17,346 nucleotides of DNA from NCBI GenBank assembly GCA_964613055.1, contig CAZTGD010000038.1, positions 1 through 17,346 of the forward strand, in the 5' to 3' direction. The translations under genes were made by a program, and so were the position numbers. Source of the DNA: JAXGMQ01 sp964613055. GTDB lineage: Bacteria; Caldisericota; Caldisericia; JAAYUI01. Positions 7,385-13,830 of the stretch are shown piece after piece; the first letter of the stretch is position 1, and each line of letters begins with the position of its first letter. The notes beneath the pieces are model-generated. The model had not been told where the DNA came from and searched no databases. It saw only the letters and a list, made by a program, of their open reading frames with translations.

Positions 7385-9029
7385 CGCATCTGAATCCGAC
7401 CTTGCACTGTACATGATCGGGGTTGGGTCCGTAACCCATGGCAATGCTGTATATACCACCTGTTGAGTCACCGTGCATGCAACTGCATCCACGCATGGCA
7501 ACGCCTGCTGTCCTGTCCTTTGTCGTTGGGTGGAATCTACCAAGGCGGTTGTAGTTGGTGTACTTGTCAGCCTTGATGCCAAACATATCATCACCCTCTG
7601 GGTAGTAGTTTTCACCCGTGTACCTTGAGGTGTCTGTTATGTCTGGATTGAGGCTTTGGATGTCTTCTGCTTTCATCACCTCGCTGAATGTGTTGCAGGC
7701 GTTAATCTCCAGATAATTCTCGTCGATCTTGCCATCTATGCGCGCCCTGTCCTCTGCCCATTCCACATACCAGTCAGTCCACTCCCAGACATTGCCTGAG
7801 AAATCCCATATGACCTCACTGTTGGAGAGGTAGTGTGTCCTTCGGTATTCGTTCCAACGGTTCTTATCCAAATCTGGTTTGGGGACATCACCAAACACCC
7901 CAGCTTTGTATGATTTGTAGCCATAACAGCCCTGCTCATCGTCATCGCTTGCTTCAATTACACCCTCGCCATAGTACGTCATCCCCTGACCAACACCGAT
8001 CCTTGCGCCTGTGCCACGGTTGCCGTATCGGCAGACATTGCCAACGTTTAGCCTGGCGTCACTCCTTCCCGCCTTGTGAGTTTGGTAGTCACTCCAGTTC
8101 CTCTCAACCGATTCGATGTTGTGCGCTATGGTCATCCATTCGTCGTTTGTTATTAGAGAGTAACCTTCCCCAAGTGCTTCGCATGCCTTCTTTGCCTCCA
8201 CCTGAGTCAGCCCTGTCCACGGTGTCCCATCTGGTCTCGATTCCGCCACGTAACTTTCATTGTATCCAACGTCACCCTTATCCATACCCTCTATCTTCAT
8301 CTCATATTTTGAGACATAGAATGGTTCTGTTATGCCAAACTTCGGATTGGGTGATACGTTTATAAAGCCTAGTGGTGGCAAATCTTCCCTCTCAATAGAT
8401 TCCTGAGCCAAGTCCCAACTGTCTTTGAAACGATCCATGAGTTTGGAGCTAACACTAATATCAGCAAGTTCTACATAAATCCCATCTTCGCTTGAGGGAA
8501 TGGTTAGAGTCGTTTTGTTGTCTATCACACAGAAGGAGACTTTGTTGTCAGTCCATCGAACATCAACCCCGCCGATTTCAAGTTTCTCTTCATCGAATGG
8601 AATATCTGGATGTGACAGAATATGAATCTGTGGACATGTTTTGCTTGCTTCAATTACAGACGCTTGAATTCCAGTCATCTCTGTCGACAGTTGAATGAGG
8701 ACAGATTCATCCGCTGATTCAATCAGTTTCAGACATCTGTTGTAACCCATATCGTCAAAATAAATGTCTGGTGTTTCCTGGGATATTGTGACCGTCTTTG
8801 TCTGTCCATCCCATCCGACTTCAGCTCCCATTGACTCAGTAATAAACCGAATGGGAACCATCGTCCGACCGTTGATTATTATGGGTGGTGAATCCAGTTG
8901 AGTCGAAACACCATTAACATATGCCGTTTCATTATCTATCTGAAGCGATATTTCTGATATGCCTGCAGACAATGATAAAACTGGTAACAAGGCGAAAACT
9001 ACAAGCCAAAGGAAAAGTTTCTTTCTCAT
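7362..9029 (-). CDS. Exported stalk-domain and formylglycine-generating-enzyme-fold protein
   Basis: This is a protein of 555 residues. Residues 1-21 are a signal peptide (MRKKLFLWLVVFALL...LSLSA). Residues about 26-85 are a copper-amine-oxidase-N-like stalk domain: AYVNG, PPIIINGRTMVPIRFITESMGAEVGWDG split over its two halves, and KTVTIS. A 130-residue linker of unknown fold follows. Residues about 222-553 are an FGE/SUMF1 (C-type-lectin-related) domain: PFYVSKYEM, LTQVEAKKACEALG, LITNDEWMTIAHNIE, WDFSGNVWEWTDWYVEW, VAMRGCSCMHGD and the terminal VGFRCVW. True FGE enzymes use a spaced Cys pair shortly before an R-Y-R motif; here I see RGCSC and no equivalent pair, so enzymatic sulfatase maturation is doubtful and a binding role is likelier. 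No clear ribosome site precedes 9029. It follows minC by 50 bases on the same strand. Confidence 0.86.
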   Translation of the reverse strand: MRKKLFLWLVVFALLPVLSLSAGISEISLQIDNETAYVNGVSTQLDSPPIIINGRTMVPIRFITESMGAEVGWDGQTKTVTISQETPDIYFDDMGYNRCLKLIESADESVLIQLSTEMTGIQASVIEASKTCPQIHILSHPDIPFDEEKLEIGGVDVRWTDNKVSFCVIDNKTTLTIPSSEDGIYVELADISVSSKLMDRFKDSWDLAQESIEREDLPPLGFINVSPNPKFGITEPFYVSKYEMKIEGMDKGDVGYNESYVAESRPDGTPWTGLTQVEAKKACEALGEGYSLITNDEWMTIAHNIESVERNWSDYQTHKAGRSDARLNVGNVCRYGNRGTGARIGVGQGMTYYGEGVIEASDDDEQGCYGYKSYKAGVFGDVPKPDLDKNRWNEYRRTHYLSNSEVIWDFSGNVWEWTDWYVEWAEDRARIDGKIDENYLEINACNTFSEVMKAEDIQSLNPDITDTSRYTGENYYPEGDDMFGIKADKYTNYNRLGRFHPTTKDRTAGVAMRGCSCMHGDSTGGIYSIAMGYGPNPDHVQCKVGFRCVWRPPSN

Positions 9030-9079
9030 ATGTTTATTCTAATGACAAAGATGATTTGTGGCAACCGCCGGAATGAAGG

Positions 9080-9760
9080 CTATCTCAGGAACTCTACAAC
9101 GATAGAGTCCTCATGAATGAATGCCTTTTGTGGTCTCAACTGCCTCATGAGATGACCAGCTGGTGAAGTGGCAATCTTTGAACCGATCTTTATCTGAACT
9201 GGCTCAAAGTCGAGAGCTACAATATATGCATTTTTATCACCGTTTGATCCTGCTTCGACTCTGCCTTTGATTATCCCATAAACTATAACGTTTTCACCAG
9301 CCTTTACCTCAGCGCCTGGATTGACATCACCGATAATAATTATAGTTCCATCAGATTCTGCGTACTGTCCCGCTCTTAGAGTGTGCTTGATAACCTTGCA
9401 TTCATTGATATTAGGTTTCTTGGATTGTCTTTCTGGTTCCTGGATAGTGGTCTGCTTTTTTTCTTCCCTTATATCTGGATTATCCTCTTGTGTAAGTGGT
9501 GGATTGTCTGTGCATATCGAGACACCGTATTTGTAATTCAGTACAGAGGACAGGTAGTTGAACTCCAAAGATGTAAAGTGGCGATTCTTAAGGTTTATTG
9601 TCAGAGTACCTTGCGATAGGAAGTCCTTGTTTTGTCTTATGCGTTTTTCCAGCATATTGAAGACCGTCATCATCCTGAACTGATCATCCAACAAAACGAC
9701 AGCCCCCCTGGAACCACCCTTTATTAACACTGCAGACTCAGGCGTTTTTCTCCTTGGCAT
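9080..9760 (-). CDS. minC: Septum-site-determining protein MinC
   Basis: This is a protein of 226 residues, the usual MinC length. MinC blocks FtsZ ring assembly away from midcell and is brought to the membrane by MinD. Residues 1 to about 100 form the N-terminal FtsZ-inhibiting domain (AVLIKGGSRGAVVLLDD, LTINLKNRHFTSLEF). A charged linker rich in E, K and Q (about 100-118) follows. The C-terminal beta-helix from about 122 shows the hallmark HTLRAGQ, IIIIGDVNPGAEVKAGENV and VYGIIKGRVEAGSNGDKNAYIVAL, the face that binds MinD and drives dimerisation. Start ATG 9760 is 9 bases after the maf stop, with only a weak ribosome site, so translational coupling is likely. MinD and MinE are absent from the window, which is unusual since minC and minD are commonly adjacent. 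It is the last gene of the five-gene cluster that begins at nfnA. Confidence 0.94.
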   Translation of the reverse strand: MPRRKTPESAVLIKGGSRGAVVLLDDQFRMMTVFNMLEKRIRQNKDFLSQGTLTINLKNRHFTSLEFNYLSSVLNYKYGVSICTDNPPLTQEDNPDIREEKKQTTIQEPERQSKKPNINECKVIKHTLRAGQYAESDGTIIIIGDVNPGAEVKAGENVIVYGIIKGRVEAGSNGDKNAYIVALDFEPVQIKIGSKIATSPAGHLMRQLRPQKAFIHEDSIVVEFLR

Positions 9761-9769
9761 GTCGGTATT

Positions 9770-10345
9770 CTACACAAATCCTTTTTCGAAAGCAAGCCTA
9801 ATCAACTCGAATGTGACAGTCAGTGGTAAACCCATTACGTTGCTTAATTCACCCTTAATGCTTCTGGCTAATCTGTACCCATATTCCTGAATGCCATATG
9901 CCCCCGCCTTGTCGGTGACATTCACATGGTGGAGATACTTATCAATATCGTGATCTGTCAGTTCAACGAATTCAACCATACTGACAGCTGTTCGAATCTC
10001 AATCGCTTGATTACCGAAAGACATGGCTACACCGCTGACCACTCTATGTGTCTTGCTAGACAGTCTAATCAGTATCTCTCGAGCGTGGTTAATATCCGAT
10101 GGTTTCTCTATCTGTTTTCCTTCAAGATCGACAACTGTATCACCTGTGAGGACAGGTGTGTTTGGATATAAAGCTGACGCTTTCTTGGCTTTGATTCTTG
10201 CATTTTCTGTGACGGTATCATGTGGAGTATTCAGTGATACCTCATGAGCATCTACTGATATTGATTCAAATGGAATTCCCAATAGAGAGAGAAGGGATAC
10301 TCTTCTTGGTGATTTCGAGGCAAGTATTATCTTTGCTTTGTCCAC
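9770..10345 (-). CDS. maf: Maf family nucleoside triphosphate pyrophosphatase
   Basis: This is a protein of 191 residues when started at GTG 10345, giving MDKAKIILASKSPRR. Maf proteins hydrolyse non-canonical or excess NTPs to the NMP and pyrophosphate, and many members act on dTTP/UTP or modified bases. The N-terminal ILASKSPRR phosphate loop, TGDTVVDLEGKQIEKP (usually GADTVV in this family), VSGVA, and DKAGAYGIQEYG followed by VMGLPL are all present, so the active site looks intact. An ATG at 10393 would add 16 residues without any family similarity and would overlap the upstream gene by 46 bases. GTG 10345 instead overlaps the amrS stop at 10348 by nothing and sits 2 bases after it. Maf is often encoded next to shape and division genes, consistent with minC directly downstream. 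Confidence 0.93.
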   Translation of the reverse strand: MDKAKIILASKSPRRVSLLSLLGIPFESISVDAHEVSLNTPHDTVTENARIKAKKASALYPNTPVLTGDTVVDLEGKQIEKPSDINHAREILIRLSSKTHRVVSGVAMSFGNQAIEIRTAVSMVEFVELTDHDIDKYLHHVNVTDKAGAYGIQEYGYRLARSIKGELSNVMGLPLTVTFELIRLAFEKGFV

Positions 10346-10347
10346 TA

Positions 10348-11370
10348 TTAGATATCTTCGATGATCTGGAGATTCTCGCCACAGCGAGTGCATCGACCGT
10401 TGACTGTGAGTTTCTCAGTTACAGAGTATCCATCTCTTTCGATTACAATTGAATGACAATTCGGGCAGTAGGTAGAAGAGCCAGAAGGACTTTTGATATT
10501 GCCGATATAAACATAGGACAGTCCAACGTCAAGACCTATTCTGTATGCCTTTTGAAGCACTGAAAGATCTGTGGGCATCAGATGTGTAAACCGAAGGGCT
10601 GGATAGAAGCGTGTAACATGCCATGGAATCCTGGGACCCAGATGGTCTCGAATCCACATTGCGATCGAATTCAATTCTTCATCGGAATCGTTGATAGTGG
10701 GGATAATGTTTGTGATGCATTCGGTGTGGGCACCCCATCTGTCTCTAGCATAGATGATACTTTCGAGTATGTCCTCTGGATCGATATCCTGAACACCAAT
10801 GTGTGATAGCGTACTTTCAGACATGCCCTTTATATCAACTGCTGAGGCGTCTGTATACGGCCCTATGTAATCGAGTGCTTCCCGAGTAAATGTTCCATTC
10901 GTAACGATTACAGTGTATAAATCCTTACCCTTTGCCAATCTAAATGTATCGCGGATATACTCTGGCCACAAAGCGGGTTCATTGTAGGTGAAGGCGATGC
11001 CTCTTGCATCCTTGCTAACTGCATCATTGACAATTTCGTCTGGAGAAACCATATCCTGCAGTTTAAGGTTGGGTACGATATGCGCTATGTGGTAGTTCTG
11101 ACACATTCCACATCGAAAGTTGCACCCCCAACCCCCAACTGAGTAAACGATTGTGCCAGGATGAAAATGATAAAGCGGTTTTTTTTCAATTGGGTCAAGA
11201 GAACCTCCACCGGCTATGTGCCCCCATGTTGATGAATATAACACTCCATCAAAGTTCTCCCTTGTATTGCAGTAACCATTCCTCCCTGGTGAAATGATGC
11301 ATCGCCTATGACAGGCGATGCATCTGACATTTTTCTTATTCTCAGGTAGCCAAAGTTCGGCTTTCTTCAT
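10348..11370 (-). CDS. amrS: AmmeMemoRadiSam-type radical SAM enzyme
   Basis: This is a protein of 340 residues from ATG 11370, whose A is also the last base of the nfnB stop (TGATG), a classic coupled restart. An in-frame TTG at 11373 is possible but has no better ribosome site. The radical SAM cluster motif is CNFRCGMCQN, with Cys 83, 87 and 90. An N-terminal Cys group precedes it (CIACHRRC, residues 17-24, and C34). A C-terminal zinc-ribbon-like pair follows (YCPNCHS ... GRCTRCGENL), both typical of AmrS. GIAFTYNEPALWPEY and VIVTNGTF are barrel strands of the family. The family is defined by genome association with AMMECR1 and MEMO1-like proteins, neither of which is here. The reaction of the family is not settled to my knowledge; an alternative label is pyruvate-formate-lyase-activating-like enzyme. 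Confidence 0.91.
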   Translation of the reverse strand: MKKAELWLPENKKNVRCIACHRRCIISPGRNGYCNTRENFDGVLYSSTWGHIAGGGSLDPIEKKPLYHFHPGTIVYSVGGWGCNFRCGMCQNYHIAHIVPNLKLQDMVSPDEIVNDAVSKDARGIAFTYNEPALWPEYIRDTFRLAKGKDLYTVIVTNGTFTREALDYIGPYTDASAVDIKGMSESTLSHIGVQDIDPEDILESIIYARDRWGAHTECITNIIPTINDSDEELNSIAMWIRDHLGPRIPWHVTRFYPALRFTHLMPTDLSVLQKAYRIGLDVGLSYVYIGNIKSPSGSSTYCPNCHSIVIERDGYSVTEKLTVNGRCTRCGENLQIIEDI

Positions 11371-12776
11371 CAATTACCAATATACTCAGAAATCGATCTT
11401 GCCGCAACCTTTCCTGCGCCCATGGCTTCAATTACCGTTGCCGCGCCAGTCAAAGCGTCTCCACCCGTGAAAACGCCTGGATAACTAGTCATCAGTTTAT
11501 CATTGGTTTCATAGGTTCCCCATCGTGTGGTCTTGAGTTCAGGGGTAACAGATGGGATTAGTGGGTTGGGTGATGTACCCAGAGCAATGACAACTGTATC
11601 GACTTCCTCTATGAATTCCGAACCCTTAATTGGAATGGGTCTTCGTCTGCCTGAGTCATCTGGCTCTCCCAGCTCCATCTTTATGAGTTCAATAGCCTTA
11701 ACAAAGTTCTTTTCGTTTGTGATTATGCGTGTTGGGTTGGTCAGCCAGTTGAAATCAACACCTTCCTCTTCAGCGTGATGGTGCTCTTCCTGTCTGGCTG
11801 TCATCTCTTTTATTGATCTTCGATATATTATCATTGCCTTGTCTGCTCCCAATCTGAGTGCAGACCTGACGGAGTCCATAGCAACATTACCGCAACCAAC
11901 AACAGCAACACGCTTGCCTTTCCAGACGGGAGTGTCAAACTCAGGAAATCTCTTTGCATTCATGAGATTGATTCTGGTTAGGTATTCATTGGCAGAGAAT
12001 ACGCCATTGGCGTTTATGCCGGGAATATTGATGAATGAGGGCAACCCTGCACCAGTACCCAGGAAGACAGCTGAGTAACCGTTTTCAAACAGCTCCTTAA
12101 TTGAAAGTATCTTACCGATGATCTGGTTGTAACGGATATCCACACCAAGACTCTTCACATATTCAACCTCTGCGTTTATGGTAGCCCTTGGGAGTCTGAA
12201 GGGAGGTATGCCATATGCCAAAACGCCACCGGGTTTGTGTAGCGCTTCAAAGATCGTGATATCATAGCCCATCCTTGCAAGGTCACCGGCGCATGTCAAA
12301 CCAGCAGGTCCAGATCCAACAACCGCTACCTTCTTACCTTTAGATGGTTCACATTTTGGAAGACCGACTGAACATGCGTCGTCATTCTTGTGTTTAAGCT
12401 CCCAGTCTGCAATATACCTTTCGAGTTTCCCGATGTTGATCGGATCACCCATCTTACCCATGGTGCATTTTGCCTCACATTGTGATTCCTGTGGACATAC
12501 TCGACCACAGATACCAGGGAGATTATTTTTTTCTTTGTTCTTTGTGATTGCCCCCGCCATGTCATCGTTTGCGATCATCTCAATGAATTCACGTATGGGC
12601 ACCTCAACGGGGCATCCGCTCACGCAGGGTTCATTTTTACACTGGATGCAACGCTTTGCCTCTTCGACAGCCTGTTCATGAGTGTAACCGCAGTTGACCT
12701 CATCAAATGTCCTTGCTCTTTCCTTTGGGGGTAGTTCGGTTGTGGGGATTCTTTCTTTTTTTATTTCTCGTGGCAT
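11370..12776 (-). CDS. nfnB: NfnB/SudA: large subunit of NADH-dependent ferredoxin:NADP+ oxidoreductase
   Basis: This is a flavoprotein of 468 residues homologous to the glutamate synthase small subunit (GltD). The N-terminal part holds two [4Fe-4S] cluster motifs (CIQCKNEPCVSGCP and CGRVCPQESQCEAKC). The first dinucleotide fold is VAVVGSGPAGLTCAGDLARMG with FAD ribose Glu in IFEA. The NADPH fold is VAVVGCGNVAMDSVRSALRLG followed by IIYRRS. FTGGDALTGAATVIEAMGAGK closes the FAD site. Because NfnA is encoded immediately upstream, NfnB/SudA is favoured over a true GltD. The complex couples NADH and reduced ferredoxin to NADP+ reduction by flavin-based electron bifurcation or confurcation. The start at 12776 has AAGGAGG six bases upstream; an ATG at 12782 abuts that site. 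It overlaps nfnA by 16 bases and amrS by one. Confidence 0.92.
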   Translation of the reverse strand: MPREIKKERIPTTELPPKERARTFDEVNCGYTHEQAVEEAKRCIQCKNEPCVSGCPVEVPIREFIEMIANDDMAGAITKNKEKNNLPGICGRVCPQESQCEAKCTMGKMGDPINIGKLERYIADWELKHKNDDACSVGLPKCEPSKGKKVAVVGSGPAGLTCAGDLARMGYDITIFEALHKPGGVLAYGIPPFRLPRATINAEVEYVKSLGVDIRYNQIIGKILSIKELFENGYSAVFLGTGAGLPSFINIPGINANGVFSANEYLTRINLMNAKRFPEFDTPVWKGKRVAVVGCGNVAMDSVRSALRLGADKAMIIYRRSIKEMTARQEEHHHAEEEGVDFNWLTNPTRIITNEKNFVKAIELIKMELGEPDDSGRRRPIPIKGSEFIEEVDTVVIALGTSPNPLIPSVTPELKTTRWGTYETNDKLMTSYPGVFTGGDALTGAATVIEAMGAGKVAARSISEYIGN

Positions 12777-13630
12777 GTGCATCCTCCTTCGCCATTGCAA
12801 TCACAGCTGTGTTCTTTCCATTCGTCAAATGATCGAGATTCCTCTCCCTTAAACGCTGAGATTCTACCCATAAGTTCATCGAAATCCACGTCGTGCCCAT
12901 TGAAGTCGGGTCCATCAACACAGGCAAATTTAGTCTCGCCGCCCACCGTCACTCTACATGCTCCGCACATACCGGTACCATCTACCATTATTGGGTTCAA
13001 CGAAACAAATGTAGGGATACCGTATGGTTTTGTGGCTTTTGAAACCTCACGCATCATGATTACGGGACCGACACAGAACACAACATCTATTGGTCTACCT
13101 GCCTTCATCATGTCAACCAGCGGATTGAGGACCAGACCCTTCCTGCCATAACTACCATCATCGGTGGTGACTATAAGCTTATCTGAAGCTTCATTCATCT
13201 CTTTCTCGAAGAAAAGAAGGTCATGGTTTCGGGAACCTATGATAGAAGTGACGTTTACACCCTCACCCTTGAGTCCGCGAGCTATCGGATGAATCTCGGC
13301 TATACCTACGCCACCAGCCACGCATACAGCGTTCTTGAAACCATTGAGATGTGACGCAGAACCAAGTGGACCAACCAAATCATTCACGTTGTCACCAGCC
13401 TCTTTACAATGAAGTTTGTTAGTCGTGGTACCAACCGATTGTACAACAATCGTGACCGTGCCTTTGGACGGATTCGAGTCAGCGATTGTGAGAGGTATCC
13501 TCTCACCCTTGTCATCAACTCGAATGATCACAAACTGACCTGGCTTTGCCTTCTTTGCTATTCCCGGGGCGAGGAAGACATATTTACAGATCCTGTCAGC
13601 AAGATCCTCCTTTGAAATTATGGTATACAT
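12761..13630 (-). CDS. nfnA: NfnA/SudB: small subunit of NADH-dependent ferredoxin:NADP+ oxidoreductase
   Basis: This is a protein of 289 residues related to ferredoxin-NADP+ reductase and to the dihydroorotate dehydrogenase electron-transfer subunit. The N-terminal beta-barrel binds FAD (KPGQFVIIRVDD, ERIPLTIADSNP). The nucleotide-binding half holds VCVAGGVGIAEIHPIARGLKGEG and VVFCVGPVIMM. The [2Fe-2S] site is MVDGTGMCGACRVTVGG followed by FACVDGPDFNGHDVDF, as in NfnA and SudB. NfnA takes the NADH side of the bifurcating reaction and passes electrons through its 2Fe-2S cluster. The C-terminus carries an extra Cys-rich tail, CDCNGEGGCTCHEK, whose codons include the ribosome site and start of nfnB. 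ATG 13630 is preceded by AAAGGGGAT about 9 bases away. It is the first gene of the minus-strand cluster running through minC. Confidence 0.93.
   Translation of the reverse strand: MYTIISKEDLADRICKYVFLAPGIAKKAKPGQFVIIRVDDKGERIPLTIADSNPSKGTVTIVVQSVGTTTNKLHCKEAGDNVNDLVGPLGSASHLNGFKNAVCVAGGVGIAEIHPIARGLKGEGVNVTSIIGSRNHDLLFFEKEMNEASDKLIVTTDDGSYGRKGLVLNPLVDMMKAGRPIDVVFCVGPVIMMREVSKATKPYGIPTFVSLNPIMVDGTGMCGACRVTVGGETKFACVDGPDFNGHDVDFDELMGRISAFKGEESRSFDEWKEHSCDCNGEGGCTCHEK
12783..12789 (-). promoter_or_regulatory. Shine-Dalgarno site of nfnB inside the nfnA coding end
   Basis: On the minus strand AAGGAGG lies six bases before ATG 12776 and encodes the Glu-Gly-Gly of the nfnA Cys-rich tail. It decides the nfnB start in favour of MPREIKK and points to coupled translation that keeps the two subunits balanced. 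Confidence 0.75.
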
Positions 13631-13830
13631 GTGATGTATCCCCTTTCACTTTGATGTCTTGCTAATGAAGTCTATACACGCATATTTTCATGTAAAGGAA
13701 ATTTCAGTGGTGTGGTTAAAATACTGGTATACAATATATGTAGACTTCTATTCAGCGTGATTCAGTTGTTTTAGTTAGATTTAAATTATACCATTATTGA
13801 ATTGTTTCACACGTAAATTAGAATCTTAGC
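13631..13830. promoter_or_regulatory. Divergent promoter region, nfn cluster and M6 protease
   Basis: This 200-base AT-rich region separates the minus-strand nfn cluster from the plus-strand protease gene, so it should hold promoters for both. On the plus strand TTGTTT (13766-13771) and TATACC (13787-13792) are a poor pair with only 15 bases between them. On the minus strand TTTACA and TATAGA are spaced by 14. Neither is convincing, and no operator palindrome stands out. Confidence 0.35.

Noticed and set aside
7400..7560. Diversity-generating retroelement variable region in the FGE-fold protein
   Set aside because: The fold is right for a retroelement target, but there is no reverse transcriptase, no template repeat and no run of adenine-variable codons in the window.
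7835..8365. Plus-strand frame of 176 codons opposite the FGE-fold gene
   Set aside because: It is an antisense shadow: no ribosome site, no family motif, and rich in Ser, His and Pro as expected from the complement of the real gene.
10346..10393. Longer Maf with an ATG start at 10393
   Set aside because: The extra 16 residues overlap the amrS coding end, have no ribosome site and do not resemble the start of Maf proteins.
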